Origin: Pseudeuparius sepicola
Taxonomy: Eukaryota > Arthropoda > Insecta > Coleoptera > Anthribidae
NCBI GenBank assembly: GCA_963920635.1
Contig: OY987300.1
Location: forward strand, 57,433,415 to 57,497,414
DNA length: 64,000 nucleotides
Direction: 5' to 3'
The position numbers and the translations under genes were made by a program. This document shows positions 34,017 through 44,899 of the stretch, one piece after another. The notes under the pieces were generated by a model. That model was given only the letters and a program-made list of their open reading frames with translations. It did no database searches and was not told the DNA's origin. Position 1 is the first letter of the stretch. Each line of letters opens with the position of its first letter.

Positions 34017-34123
34017 TACAGTGGATATCAGGAATCTTCATCCCTACCTTACAATGGCCAACTATGTAATTTCCATTGTCGACCATTGTGATGTAGGGAT
34101 GAAGATCCGTTATATCCACTATA
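34017..34123. mobile_element. hairpin MITE family K, copy 1, about 107 bp
   Basis: TA plus cagtggatatcaggaatctt at left; aagatccgttatatccact and TA at right. The same site without the element is visible in the arm of copy 3 (tatctaattatct, 61686-61698), so this is a clean insertion into tcta/attatct with a TA duplication. A related hairpin is at 52181-52270, sharing aatttccattgtc in the loop. Confidence 0.9.
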
Positions 34124-34315
34124 ATTATCTATACCAAAATTTACCTAATTTATTCTGTAAACTTTGTCTATAGTAACTTCTCTTTAATTAACTATGGCAA
34201 TAATATTTTACTGAATTCTACTGAACATTCAGCAACACAGTTATTGTCTGTATTTCCTAGAATAAATGTCGATTCTTGAGTAAAAATCTGTTGTCGGACT
34301 TCCATTGTCTTTATT

Positions 34316-34370
34316 TATTTCTAAGCACGACGTTTCGATCAGAACAAATCTCTGATCGTTTTCGAGTGAA
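34316..34370 (-). ncRNA. hammerhead-ribozyme-like motif in the PLE 3' terminus (degenerate)
   Basis: On the minus strand actcgaaaacgatcagag, a loop, and ttctgatcgaaacgtcg form an eight-base-pair stem flanked by gaaa on the 3' side. The layout matches the stem II-GAAA part of PLE hammerheads, but the CUGANGA segment is not intact, so cleavage activity is unlikely. Confidence 0.4.
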
Positions 34371-34424
34371 AATGAGGAGTACAAGAAAGATATTGAGGTT
34401 TTATAGACAATATTCGCATAATAA

Positions 34425-35880
34425 TTAATCACTAATCCTAATCCGTGTTGGCGTCAATGGGTTTCGGCGGTTTTCCCCCGCCTTGACCAGTGGGCGCCAA
34501 ATGTTGGGAATGTCGACACTGGCCTGGCTGAATGCTTGTTTGTTTTCTATGTGGACTGCTTCTTTAAATTTTCTTCGGTACCAGTGGGGTTCCTTTTCGA
34601 TGATTTTCGCATCCGACCAATTCATTCGGTGTTGATTGGTCCACACGTGTTCTGCTATTCCCGATCGTAAGGTCTCTCCTTTTTGGGTGTGCTTCTTATG
34701 TGCGGTCAGTCTTACGTCTAGAGGCTTCTTTGTTTCTCCACACTCGCAGGGGACCTCATATATACACTCTTTGTCACTGAAATGATTCGTTGGTTTTGTT
34801 TTCGTAAGTGTGGATCGGAGGGTGAAAGATGACTGGAAGAATGTTCGAACCTTGTATTGGCTGGCAATTCTTTTAATGTTCCCGGAGACACCCTTGATGT
34901 ATGGTATGACCAGCTTCTTTTCTTGCCCCTCTTGCTCTTGGTTGCCTTTTGTTTTGGTGCATTTGGCGATTGAGTCTTCAATGGTTTTCAATGAGAATCC
35001 GTTGCCTAAGAGGTCCCTTTTGATGTTTCCGATTTCTTCTTTCAATGCTCTTTCTGTGTTACATATTGTAGTTGCTCGTTGGTAGAGTGTTTTGATGATT
35101 TCTTTCTTTATTGATGTTGAGTAATTCGAATTGTGGTGGAGGTATTGACCAGTGTGCGTTTTCTTTCTATATACGGTGGTTTGGATTTTGTCATGGCAAC
35201 GGCTAACTAGTACGTCCAGGAATGGCAAGCTGCTGTTTCTTCTGTTTCCATTGTGAATTTAATTGTTGTTCTGATTTGGTTAATGTGTTCTAGGAAATGA
35301 TGTAACTCCTCGTCGCTTTTGTCCCATACTATGAAGGTGTCGTCAACGTATCTCAGCCATGTTTTGGGTTGAAATGTGGCAGTCCTTACTGCTAATTGCT
35401 CGAACCATTCCATGTAGATGTTTGCAATGACAGGTGAAAGTGAAGATCCCATTGGCAGGCCGTCCTTTTGGATGTAGAAATTATGTTTTAATTGAAAATA
35501 TGAGTTATGTAGGCAAAATCTCAGAAGTTCCATAACTCCTTCCAGAGGTAAGTTGGTTCTTTCCGGCAGTGTCTGATCAATCCTTAACTTTTCTTCTACG
35601 ATGCGAAGTGATTCTTCCAATGGTACGTTGGTGTATAGGCTCTCGACATCGAAACTTACGAAGCGGTCTTCTGTGCTAAGTTTGATAGAGCTGACAGTTT
35701 CCACGAAGTGTGCAGAGTTTTTGACGAAAGATGTTGTATTCCCTTGCAGCGGTTCAATGATTCGAAGCAGATATTTGGATACTTCACTTGCCGGTGAGTC
35801 TCTGGAACTTGTTATCGGCTTGTGGATCTTGGGCAGACCGTATAGATGCGGGGGCTTGCTATGGTGTGGTGCTTAGAAGT
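34425..35880 (-). pseudogene. PLE reverse transcriptase plus GIY-YIG endonuclease, frameshifted
   Basis: Reading 5' to 3' on the minus strand: LYGLPKIHKP (about 35840-35865), then a frame with SKYLLRIIEPLQGNTTSF. Next come the RT motifs SFDVESLYTNVPLEESL, GLPMGSSLSPVIANIYM and the catalytic YVDD (about 35340-35640). A frameshift near 35207-35230 leads into PFLDVLV, TTVYRKKTHTGQYL and a C-terminal endonuclease domain. That domain has CIYEVPCECG followed directly by ETKKPLDVRLTAHKK: the residues that normally form the Tyr-x-Gly half of the GIY-YIG motif are deleted. A segment between KIHKP and SSRDSP also seems lost. Truncated at the N-terminus; dead. Confidence 0.9.
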
Positions 35881-36300
35881 CCGACAACAGATTTTTACTC
35901 AACAATCTACCTTGTCTACAAACTTCAAACAACAAATGTCGATTCCTCAATTTTTCGCCTATTTCCTACTTATTCTTTGAAAATTGGTTGGGACCTATCC
36001 AACAAAATTGTATGATCATTATTAAAAGTTATTATTATCATTTTTTAAAGGTAGCTTATGATCCAGTTTAATTATTATGTGAGAAGATGATGGGTAAAGG
36101 TCATTTACGCTCGTAGAAAAACTTTAATTCCATAACCAACGTTTGGATTTATTTAAAATCTTCTTACATATTATTATTATTATTATATTATCAAAGTTTC
36201 GTTCATTTACTGTTAAGCATTTATGAATTTACCTAGCAACTTGAAAAGTGGTCTTTTAATCAGTTTAGTTCAGTTTTTGTGGCGAAACCCCAATTAACAT

Positions 36301-37789
36301 TTTTACTGTTTCGGTTTTCGTTCAAAATTGTAAAGTTTTCAAAGAGGGCTTTCAGTTTTGTTTAAATATCGCACTGTATAAACAATAAAAAAATTGTATG
36401 TATTAGTTTAAGACACTTTAATACAAAATTGTAAACAGCTATTTAGTCTGGTGTTTTTTCCCGCGTCTATTGGCATCCATCTTCCCTAACTATGTTGCAT
36501 ACGAAATTCCCTCATTAAAGCAATACCAAAGACGAACCAAGCTATACTGGGAACAGTGGTGAATTCGATAACTACGATTAAGGCCCATTAGCGCCTGCGT
36601 TTGCCCGGCGATTCACTGCAATCTTTGCGGATATAAATCGTCCAGCCTCGGACAATCCGCCAATGTCGCGCGCCGTCGTCGGTCGCTGCCGACACCGTCC
36701 GCGACAGTTGTATGGGACACCGATGGGAAGATACGACGACGGCGACGGCCGCTCTCACTCTATTATCATAATAGCAGTGCGGCAGATGCGCAGATGCGAG
36801 TTGCGACTGACCAACACTTGCGCTTCGGCAAGAGCCCAGGAAAATGATTCACCAGAAAGTACTTTAATGTAGTGGTGTTATAGATGCTAGCACAAACAAG
36901 CTATATAAGTCTGTGATGCTGCAATGTTCATGCGGTAGAAAAGCAAAGCGCCAGAATACCGATGTGGTCAAAAGGAAACCAACTATCAAGCGAGATGTGC
37001 TTAATACCTAACTGAAGCACGGCAGAATCTTCAACGCAACATCTATGCGCACTTGTTGGGATATCAATTGAATATACATACGTCTAGATGACCAGTATAA
37101 GAAGTGCTGGTCGTCGTTGTAGTAGTACTGAGTGGACAATAAATATCATTATCATCAAATATAAATGATTAAATTAGTTGTTTGATAAGAGAAACACTTT
37201 GTCGTCCATCCAAACTTCTTCAGTACTAGGAATCGTAGATAACTTGAAGGTGTACAATATCGCAATTAACCTACCCAATATGGGATATGGCGAATTGTGT
37301 TACACTCACTGTAGTCACTACAACTTTTTTCCAGAACTTAGCATCACTTAAATATGTGCAAACCTAATATAGTTCAAACGGAAATATGTACGCTCGGATT
37401 ATTCCTCTTGGGTTGAAGTTAATCTTCCAAATGAATATTGCTATCCAGTTTATTAAAAATTTAGATCTAGCTTAACAGTTATCAACAAGAAGTGATTGGT
37501 TAAAATTATTAATTCGCAAAGCTATTTATTCTGTTCTAATTCGTATTATAAAGAAGGGAAATATATAATAATATTACTGACCTTTCCCATTTTTAGCCCT
37601 CAACTACACATTATTCTACGCACCTTTATAACAACGTGCTTATTATTATTAATTTTACTATGGAAAGATGTGTGATTAAATAGCATACACACACAGGCTG
37701 TATTTTATGTGATAATGAGTGTCTATCTATAATGAGATGGCTTTCCTAGAAGGTTCTTCACAAAATATGCCTGTTGTGTCGATAATCTT
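36301..37789. other. spacer including a GC-rich island at 36590-36850
   Basis: 36590-36850 is CpG-rich (tgtcgcgcgccgtcgtcggt, acgacgacggcgacggccgc) with a 69-codon frame lacking motifs. The flanks are AT-rich. Nothing else recognised. Confidence 0.5.
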
Positions 37790-38900
37790 ATAATATGAAA
37801 GTCACAAAAAGAAATAAAATTGAAGATATGCTTTCTAAGGTATACCGGGCTTTGGAGGAGGGTGATAGGAGTCTATGTATCTTCTTGGCCAAGGCTCTCG
37901 ATAGAGTCAGCCATGAAAAATTACTTTGTAACTTGGAGTGACACGGTTACAGAGACAAAGGTTTGTAGTTAATAAAGAGCTTCTTAACTATGAAAGATAG
38001 TGTATTCAAGTTGAGAATTACAAAAGCGGTGATATAGTGGTACGTTATGGAGTTCCACAGGGGACGGTTCTTGGACCATTATTTTTCAGGCTATAATCAA
38101 TAACCTACATTATAGCTTACCATTAGCTAGAAATAGTTATCAATAGATCTTAGAGTTGCCATTTAAAAATTATGATTCTACGACTGAACGGCTTCTGATA
38201 ACTTTTTCATTTGGAAATCTGGTTTCCCCTCTGACATAGGTATCATTGTAATCGATTATATTAGAAGTATGGTATAGCAGTATATTTTCGAGAAAGGTAA
38301 AATTAATATTTGTCCGATTTTGGAACTCTATATTTAAAGCCGTATCAATTTTGGCCCTACAAGAAGCACTTTTCGTTTATACTTCAGAAAAGCAGAAAAA
38401 AAGTTTAGCAACAAGTCATTTAATCGGGTTATTTGAATGGTATTTTTAAACTGATATTAAATGAATCGCTATCTATGTTTTTAGAGAAAATATGACGCCA
38501 TGCACTAAAGTACATCTTAGTTCTGAAGCCCCATCTTACAATGGTAATCGCACGTTCGATTTGATCATATTTTATCTACTGTGCTATAAACTTCTACCTC
38601 TCTAGAATTCAGATAAAGAAAATATTCCAATCTGGCTTTTACCTTGTATAGACTCACTGGAACAACCGTATTTAAACTATTGGCACTGCTGTGTTTTCTT
38701 CTATATCATTGTATTCATTGTATGGAGAATTCAAAATACTCCTGCACCTAAAAACACTCATTAATAAATATTTAATACGCGTGTGTATGGATTCATACTT
38801 ACATCATAAAACAAGAAACGATTATCCACAAAATAGTTATTTCGTGCTTCCCCAATTGTATGTGACCCTGTCGAATCTTTTCATAATTCATATATACTGA
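37790..38900 (+). pseudogene. LINE reverse transcriptase remnant (Jockey/CR1-like)
   Basis: Plus-strand frames show YRALEEGDRSLCIFLAKALD and RVSHEKLL (motif A region, ...F-D-x-V-x-H), then LIKSFLT, then YGVPQGTVLGPLFF (motif B, 38048-38090). A C-terminal part near 38740-38860 reads HHKTRNDYPQNSYFVLPQLY, the usual LINE C-terminal tract. Stops and frameshifts are frequent and the YADD block is not legible. It runs opposite to the LINE at 14468-15360. Confidence 0.75.
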
Positions 38901-40518
38901 GATTTTCTTCATTAGTAAAGTTGTGCTGAAGCTGCCACCGCCCATTCTCTGGTGTCCATGTTTAGGTCTCATATTTTTGAGCTAGAAAAAATACCAAATT
39001 TAAATTCAAACAAATAGTAACTTAAAAACAGCAGATATCTGTGATCCGCATCAATTAACGTAACCAAATCAAAAACTTGGACATTACACTGAGGCAGAAG
39101 CCTTATTTTTGTTCAAACCACAGTTTAGCTTTATAAAATTGTTTGTAATACTCGTGGTTCGAACTGGAACCTGGAACTGGAATTTTTCGAGTGTGGTGTT
39201 CTCTTTGCAGGTTAAAAGACCTGAAGGTAGGCAACCAACTGTTCTTGCGTATTTGCATGGTAGGACATTTCCTTTTCCTATCCTAATGCATTGTTTCCTA
39301 TTTGTACCTACTTGTCAACAGGGGGAGCTGCCACCCCTATTTCAAACATTATTTATTTTTTTGCATCATTTATAAAAATCAAGAATTCGTTTTGGAGGAC
39401 GAAATTGCTTTCTTTGAGGATCATTTATCGTTCAACAGTTAAAGCATCCTTTGGCAACTCACCTGAAAATAAATTGTTATCCATTTTTGGACTGTTTATT
39501 GGGCAACCTGGTGTTTTAGGTAGGTACCTATACATATAAATTAAAAAGTAATCCTTTTTTTAAGTCCTATATTTAACAAAATGTATTTTAGTCTGTTGAA
39601 ACCAAGAAATATACGTGCACCACCTCGACGTCTTACTTTTTCTGTCGGAGTCCTCGCAACCCACATCCCACACCCCACACAAGAGTCTCACATTACAACA
39701 CAGGAGAGACCAGTCATGTGCCAATAGCACTTGATTAGAATATCCCAGGATTGCAGTTGTGCTGATGACTGTTGCTTGTAATGTTGTTTCTTGTGTAAGG
39801 TCTAAAGTTCAAGTCTTCAGAAATAGGATGATGATGCACATAAAAAAGCATCCATCATTCAGTTCATGCTCATTTGCAATTATAGCAATATACGCGTTGG
39901 TAAATACCTTTGCAAAAATGCTGGAAGTAATTTTCTTCGACGAACCCAAGCTGCGTGTATGCGGACTCGACATCTGTCCCCGATGCTTCTTCCTTTTTCG
40001 GCGGACTGCGCAACCCGTTTTTGCGGCCCGGCTAATTTGGCAATTAAGTGGGCCTAATTTTATTGCTCGCCGATTGTCGACTCGCTTAATTGGTGATCAA
40101 ATCGACGTCTTCCGGTCTTGCTGTAAGGAAAGAAAAACAGAACAATTTGACACGGCTGGGTCGCGATCGTTGCGTCAAAATGGAAACGAAATCGAATAAT
40201 AATCATTGTATGCGATTTAGCAAGAATTGAAGGCCATCTGACATTCTTTCATATTATGTGATTTGAACATTTAGAATCCGCGGCAAGAGACAAATTATGA
40301 TCACAACTCATACTAATGTGAACAAGCTTACTTACCTACAAAAACTAAATGACGTTATATCAGAAAATAATGTCCTTCTAAGCAGACTTGGTTTCTAGAC
40401 CATGCGTGTGCGTAGTCTTGATACTCAGGTGTATCTTCTTCGTTTGTGATGAGCAGATACCTTCCCGTGATGAGCTAAGTGCAAGTCAGCTGTCAGCTTC
40501 CTTAATTCTCCGCAGACT
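38901..40518. other. no gene recognised; moderately GC-rich patch at 39940-40190
   Basis: The patch contains homeodomain-type cores in a short space (ggcaattaagtgggcctaat, cgcttaattggtgatcaaat) and CpGs. Its 146-codon open frame has no recognisable domain. It could be a cis-regulatory block. The remainder is AT-rich. Confidence 0.4.
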
Positions 40519-40566
40519 ATAATAATAATAATAATAATAATTCTCACCCTCACAATACTCCAAACT
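40519..40566 (-). mobile_element. ATT-tailed retroposon, very short 3' fragment
   Basis: (TAA)n followed by ttctcaccctcacaatactc and caaact, identical to the 3' end seen at 1614-1665. Confidence 0.7.
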
Positions 40567-41340
40567 ATGAATGTGTAATGTGTCAATATTCCATGCTATC
40601 CATCTCTTCCCGTAGTAGAGCAATTTCTTGTTTTGCGAACCCGAAAGTTATCGCTAGAAACAGAGAAAGGAGTTATATAGCAACAAAGTTCGTTTTTCGT
40701 ACAGAAAACTAAACATTTCACATACTAATACGAATTTTAAAATTTTCGCCTGGCCAAATTATTACCGTAGAGTCTAATTAATTTCACATCTTTCCTATAC
40801 CCTGCTTCTAAAAATTGTTTCACGAAAATCTATAATTTCTCAAATTAGAATACCCAGTAGTTTCTATACCAGTTATAATAAGAAGGAGAACAAACTAGAT
40901 TTCGAAATTTTTTGTTGGTTTCGTAGTTATAGAGTGGTCCGGCATCTAGGTCGACCCAGATAATTTGAAAAGATAATTTCTTCAATTATTTTAAATTATA
41001 TGCCCACGTACAAAGAAAAGGTTCCGGTATAAGAGCGCCGGTAAAATGTAGAACAACTTCATCATAAATCAGCTTAGACCATGTTATTAAGTTAACTAAA
41101 AAAGGTGGGCCGCCATCCTCGACGCCGAATAAGACCTCTAAATTGGAGTCCAATCTAAAATTACTAGAGTGAAAATAACGTATCCCACTAATAAGCAGAT
41201 GTTTTTTTGTTGACAGTTGAAGGAAAAATAACGTTACAAAATTTCCCGTATCCCCATTTCTTGCTTGGTTTTATATATTGTAGTATATACATCTATGTTA
41301 AATGATTTTCGCTTAAATTACTTAGGAGCTTAGTCTAATA
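40567..41340. other. no gene or repeat recognised
   Basis: AT-rich unique sequence preceding the palindromic element at 41341. Confidence 0.5.
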
Positions 41341-42179
41341 TACAGGGTGATTCATTGGAATGGGAAATCCCGAAACCGCCGGAGATATGGGGGACAACAA
41401 TATTTATAACGATTGAGGCTAATATTATGCAAAAGTTGTTTGTTAAGAGATACGAGACGTTGAAGTTATTTTCTTTTAAATATATATATGTATACCTATC
41501 TACCAAAATAATCAAGCTGCAGAACTGATATTTGGCACTGCTGTGTTTTTTAGAATATAAGCTGAATTTGTGAATCTCTACGTACCTCACAGAGAACACC
41601 ACTTGCCCTGCTTTTGGATCGTGCTTTAACTCGTTACTTTTTGGGATTATCTTTTTGGTGTTGCTGGGTTATAATTTGTAGTGCATCTTTTTATTCTGCA
41701 ACCAAAAGGTAAAATTAAATGTTTGCATTAAAATCGGCAAAATGTTCCCCAAAACACCTGTTAACATGAAATTCGAAAAATAAAATTAACGCCTACCTCT
41801 TTCAAATTTCGCATATTAGTTGTTGGCGTTACATATGAAACCGAACGACGTAAAGCCATTTTCTTAAGATTATTGTAGTAATAATACCCAAAATCAAAAC
41901 AGGTGTGTTGGGGCAATTTTTTCCGATTTCGACGCAAACGATTGATGACATCTCTAGCTAATTCTCCATCCAAAAAAACACAACAATGTCAAATTTCAGT
42001 TTAGTAAGCTTGAATGTTTTGATACAAATATTATAGCCATAATTCAATTTCTAACTTCAACGCCCTGTATATCTCTTAAACAAACAACATTTCTATAAAA
42101 CGTGTTCGCCTCAATGGTCATATTTTAATCCCCCTATCTGAGGTTTCGCGATTACCCATTCCCAATGAATCATCCTGTA
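41341..42179. mobile_element. long-TIR palindromic element family B, 839 bp
   Basis: TA plus cagggtgattcattggaatg at left; cattcccaatgaatcatcctg plus TA at right. The arms are about 225-250 bases, sharing cgattgaggctaatattatg and tcttaaacaaacaacatttc (inverted) and the caacgccctgtat block. The spacer (41600-41950) has a 70-codon minus frame with no recognised motif. A related right arm is embedded at 12040-12254. Confidence 0.85.
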
Positions 42180-42540
42180 TAGCATTTTCGTGCAACTAAT
42201 TGATGAAATTTTATAATTGGCATTTAATATGTATAATGTTACTTTATCCGGCAGGGGTGAAATACAAATATAATAAATATAAAGGAAAACCTTATAGGAA
42301 CAATTTAGGTACCTATACTTATAACTCCTGATTAAATGCAACATTTCTAATACAAATTATATAAAAAACTTTTAAAACTTTATTATTTTCCGAAATCACC
42401 AATATATTATATAATGAGGATTATAATATCAGCACACCGGGCGAAGTGATTTAAGATTTTATGGAAGCCAGAGATATTTGAGCCGCCGTTCAGTAAATGT
42501 GTGCGAATAGAGGACAAAGAAAACTTTTAAAAAATCGCTG
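42180..42540. other. no gene or repeat recognised
   Basis: AT-rich spacer between the family B element and a GC-rich island. Confidence 0.5.
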
Positions 42541-42544
42541 AAAA

Positions 42545-42960
42545 TATATATGTATAAGTTTCCGACGTCGCTGACGGCGCTCTATGAATTACGATGCCAT
42601 AACTCAAACGGAGAAAAGAACTGTTGGCAAGCCTAGTAGGTGGCAGTTCCGTCCTGTGGTTCTGGCATTCCGACGCCGGGCCCTTTTTATTTTCTATTTC
42701 CCTTTATTTTAAGCCCCCCTTTATTCCCCAATAATCCCAAATAGCGCGGCCTCACCTCGGTTCCCGAAATAAGCGACCAGGGCCGGGGGCTTCCGCTCTG
42801 GGAATCGATCCGCTTTCGAAAGTTGGCGCCCCGCGAACCGAAGCGCCCACTGGTGGCCAATGCCGTCAACTGCAACCCCGAGCGGGCTTCGAGCCGCGTT
42901 CGCCAGGTGGCGCCGGCGCCGCCGGGGTGAGCATATTTTCAGCACTCCATTCCCCGGCCA
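42545..42960. other. GC-rich, CpG-rich island
   Basis: One of the longest islands: cgacgtcgctgacggcgctc at the left, aggtggcgccggcgccgccg at the right. Short open frames overlap in several phases without motifs. Contains a CTCF-like motif at 42902-42914. Confidence 0.55.
42902..42914 (+). promoter_or_regulatory. CTCF-like motif
   Basis: gccaggtggcgcc contains AGGTGGCGCC, identical over ten bases to the motif at 11990-11999. Located in a CpG-rich island. Confidence 0.35.
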
Positions 42961-44209
42961 TAAATTTCAATCGTGGCTCGTGCGCAAGGTCGTAAAAGTT
43001 TATTTTATAGCTCCTTAAATATGTTAACACAAATTCGCCACTTACTGCCGTATCTTTTATCTTTATGGGCGATTTAGCTATATGGCAGCTCCAGTTATGG
43101 GTCAATATTTGCTTTATGGGCAATTGAATGAATTGCATCATTGGATTAGGGTAACAATGGTAACAAACAATTTTATTGTGTAGGTGTAGTCATTTAATGG
43201 CTAAGAATAGTGATATCATCAACTGTTGATGATAGTTTATTTGCTGACAATAATTGGATACTATATAAGTAAATAATATATAGATATAAAATTCTATAAC
43301 CAATCTAATTCTGATCATGTTGCCTCCAATTTGGTTTACAGATTTTCTTGTCTTCCGAATTTAATCAAAGTTATGTTCCCCTCAACATAGCTGAGACAGA
43401 TCGACAGATCCACCCATGCAATTGCAGCCTCAATCCATGTTACTCTCTAATGAGATCCTCCCTTTGCTGGTAGGTAAATCTGTTCGATTTCAAGGTGGGG
43501 GGCTCGTCGATTCTTTTGTTCATAGCAGTATATTTATAGAGAGTAGAAATACGGCAGAAGGCAGAAGATAGTTAAATATGTAGTTTAATCGAATTCAACA
43601 ATTCAACGTTACAAAACGTTCTGCGGCAATAGCCCTTGTTCTATTTCTAGTGTAGTTAACGTAGGTAGGAACTTTTCAAGGCGCGCACGTGGTCTCCATT
43701 TAAACGAGATCTTGATAAATTTCCGAGAGCATTTTTCTTGTCTCACCTCGATCTTCCGAGTTCCTAAGGTTATTCTCGACGCCATCGTAAGGTAAACAAC
43801 AAAGCGCGGATTTAATCTTAATCCTTTCACCATGCCTCGTCGGCGAGGACTGAGCCTCAAAACGTGCATATTCCAGTCGGTTATCTGTACGAACCCGCCC
43901 ACGTCCAACCCGTTGTCAGAAGTTCCATAATGGCGACGTTTAAGTAGTAATTAGCTTTAATAAGCAGCCAATTTGGACTACGTTTACAAGCTGAATAGGG
44001 CTGAAGTAAAAAACGAATGCCAATCCTGCCGATGCCGATTAAATCACAATATTTCCGTAATTAGCTAAAATGTAATTACCGAATGATAACCTCATTAACA
44101 ACAGGTCAATTTTTAGTCACTCGGCCCCATGACAAAGGCAATGTAAATACAAAAAGCAAAGAGTGTCAATTCTTGAATATTGTTTGCAATTTCTGATTTG
44201 CATCGAATT
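42961..44209. other. no gene recognised
   Basis: AT-rich, with a small perfect palindrome at about 43211-43231 (tatcatcaactgttgatgata) and a moderately GC-rich stretch at 43610-43910 that has a 99-codon minus-strand frame without recognisable domain. Confidence 0.45.
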
Positions 44210-44899
44210 TGCTAACTTTGAGTGTTTGCCCATTATCACCTTTTCTTGTAATTGTTACAATTACACTCGCTAATCTTACATCCTTATTGTCATTGTATCT
44301 TGGGTTATGAAGATTTCCACGCAGGTCGCTTTAGCAGCCTCCGTGGCGATGTTAGTACAAGCCCCAAAATAGGGGATGTCCTGAATGAAGCTGCAAATGT
44401 GCTGTTGGCTCCTGCCTGGACTTCATTTGTTGCTTCCCAAATCATGCCTATCTTTTGATTTGGTTAATGTTACACCGTACTGATGATTGCCAAATAGCAT
44501 GAAACACGTGTATGCGGTTACTAGTTTTTTCCTTTTGTTAACTTTGAGTGTTTGCCCATTATCACCTTTTCTTGTAATTGTTACATTTACACTCGCTAAT
44601 CTTACATCCTTATTGTCATTGTATCTTGGGTTATGAAGATTTCCACGCAGGTCGCTTTAGCAGCCTCCGTGGCGATGTTAGTACAAGCCCCAAAATAGGG
44701 GATGTGCTGACTGAAGCTGCAAATGTGCTGTTGGCTCCTGCCTGGACTTCATTTGTTGCTTCCCAAATCATGCCTATCTTTTGATTTGGTTAATGTTACA
44801 CCGTACTGATGATTGCCAAATAGCATGAAACACGTGTATGCGGTTACTAGTTTTTTCTTTTTGTTAACTTTGAGTGTTTGCCCATTATCACCTTTTCTT
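44210..44899 (+). repeat. tandem array, exact 326-bp period, 2.1 copies
   Basis: tgagtgtttgcccattatca begins at 44219, 44545 and 44871, a spacing of exactly 326 bases each time. The third copy breaks after cccattatcaccttttctt at 44899. The two full units differ only at a few positions (for example gatgtcctgaatgaag against gatgtgctgactgaag). Each unit has a 68-codon frame that is shared only because the DNA is duplicated. Dispersed copies at 367-660 and 63586-63990. Satellite-like or the internal tandem block of a larger transposon. Confidence 0.9.

Larger units (their letters stand above)
34276..35933 (-). mobile_element. Penelope-like retroelement, 5'-truncated, with inverted terminus
   Basis: A 12-bp direct repeat, aaatgtcgattc, flanks it (34264-34275 and 35934-35945). 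The minus strand holds reverse transcriptase and GIY-YIG codons (34425-35880). Its 3' end carries a hammerhead-like terminal region (34316-34370). The extreme left (ttgagtaaaaatctgttgtc) recurs inverted at the 5' side (35877-35902). The inverted piece matches the 3' terminus except for a deletion of about 17 bases. This fits the inverted partial terminal repeats known for PLEs. About 30 bases between the inverted piece and the right target repeat are unassigned. Confidence 0.85.
33676..36300. mobile_element. head-to-head PLE palindrome, copy 2, interrupted by two insertions
   Basis: The outer arms match copy 3: left 33676-34016 (tttgtggctcaaacgattca, caagttgccaggtaaattca), right 36183-36300 (aagtttcgttcatttactgt, caacttgaaaagtgg). 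The left arm continues at 34124-34275 and 35946-36029, showing that a hairpin MITE (34017-34123) and a second PLE (34276-35933) inserted into it. Most of the right arm is deleted; 36030-36182 is unrelated sequence with an (ATT)n patch. Confidence 0.75.

Noticed and set aside
39759..40199. 146-codon plus-strand open frame
   Set aside because: Composition changes sharply along it and no domain is visible. Its second half coincides with a moderately GC-rich patch holding homeodomain-type sites, better explained as non-coding.
43609..43908. 99-codon minus-strand frame in moderately GC-rich DNA
   Set aside because: No domain, start context or conservation evidence. Noted only as the least unlikely of the unassigned frames after 19628-19821.
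44252..44784. Two near-identical 68-codon ORFs
   Set aside because: Identical because the 326-bp DNA unit is duplicated in tandem; not evidence of a gene family.
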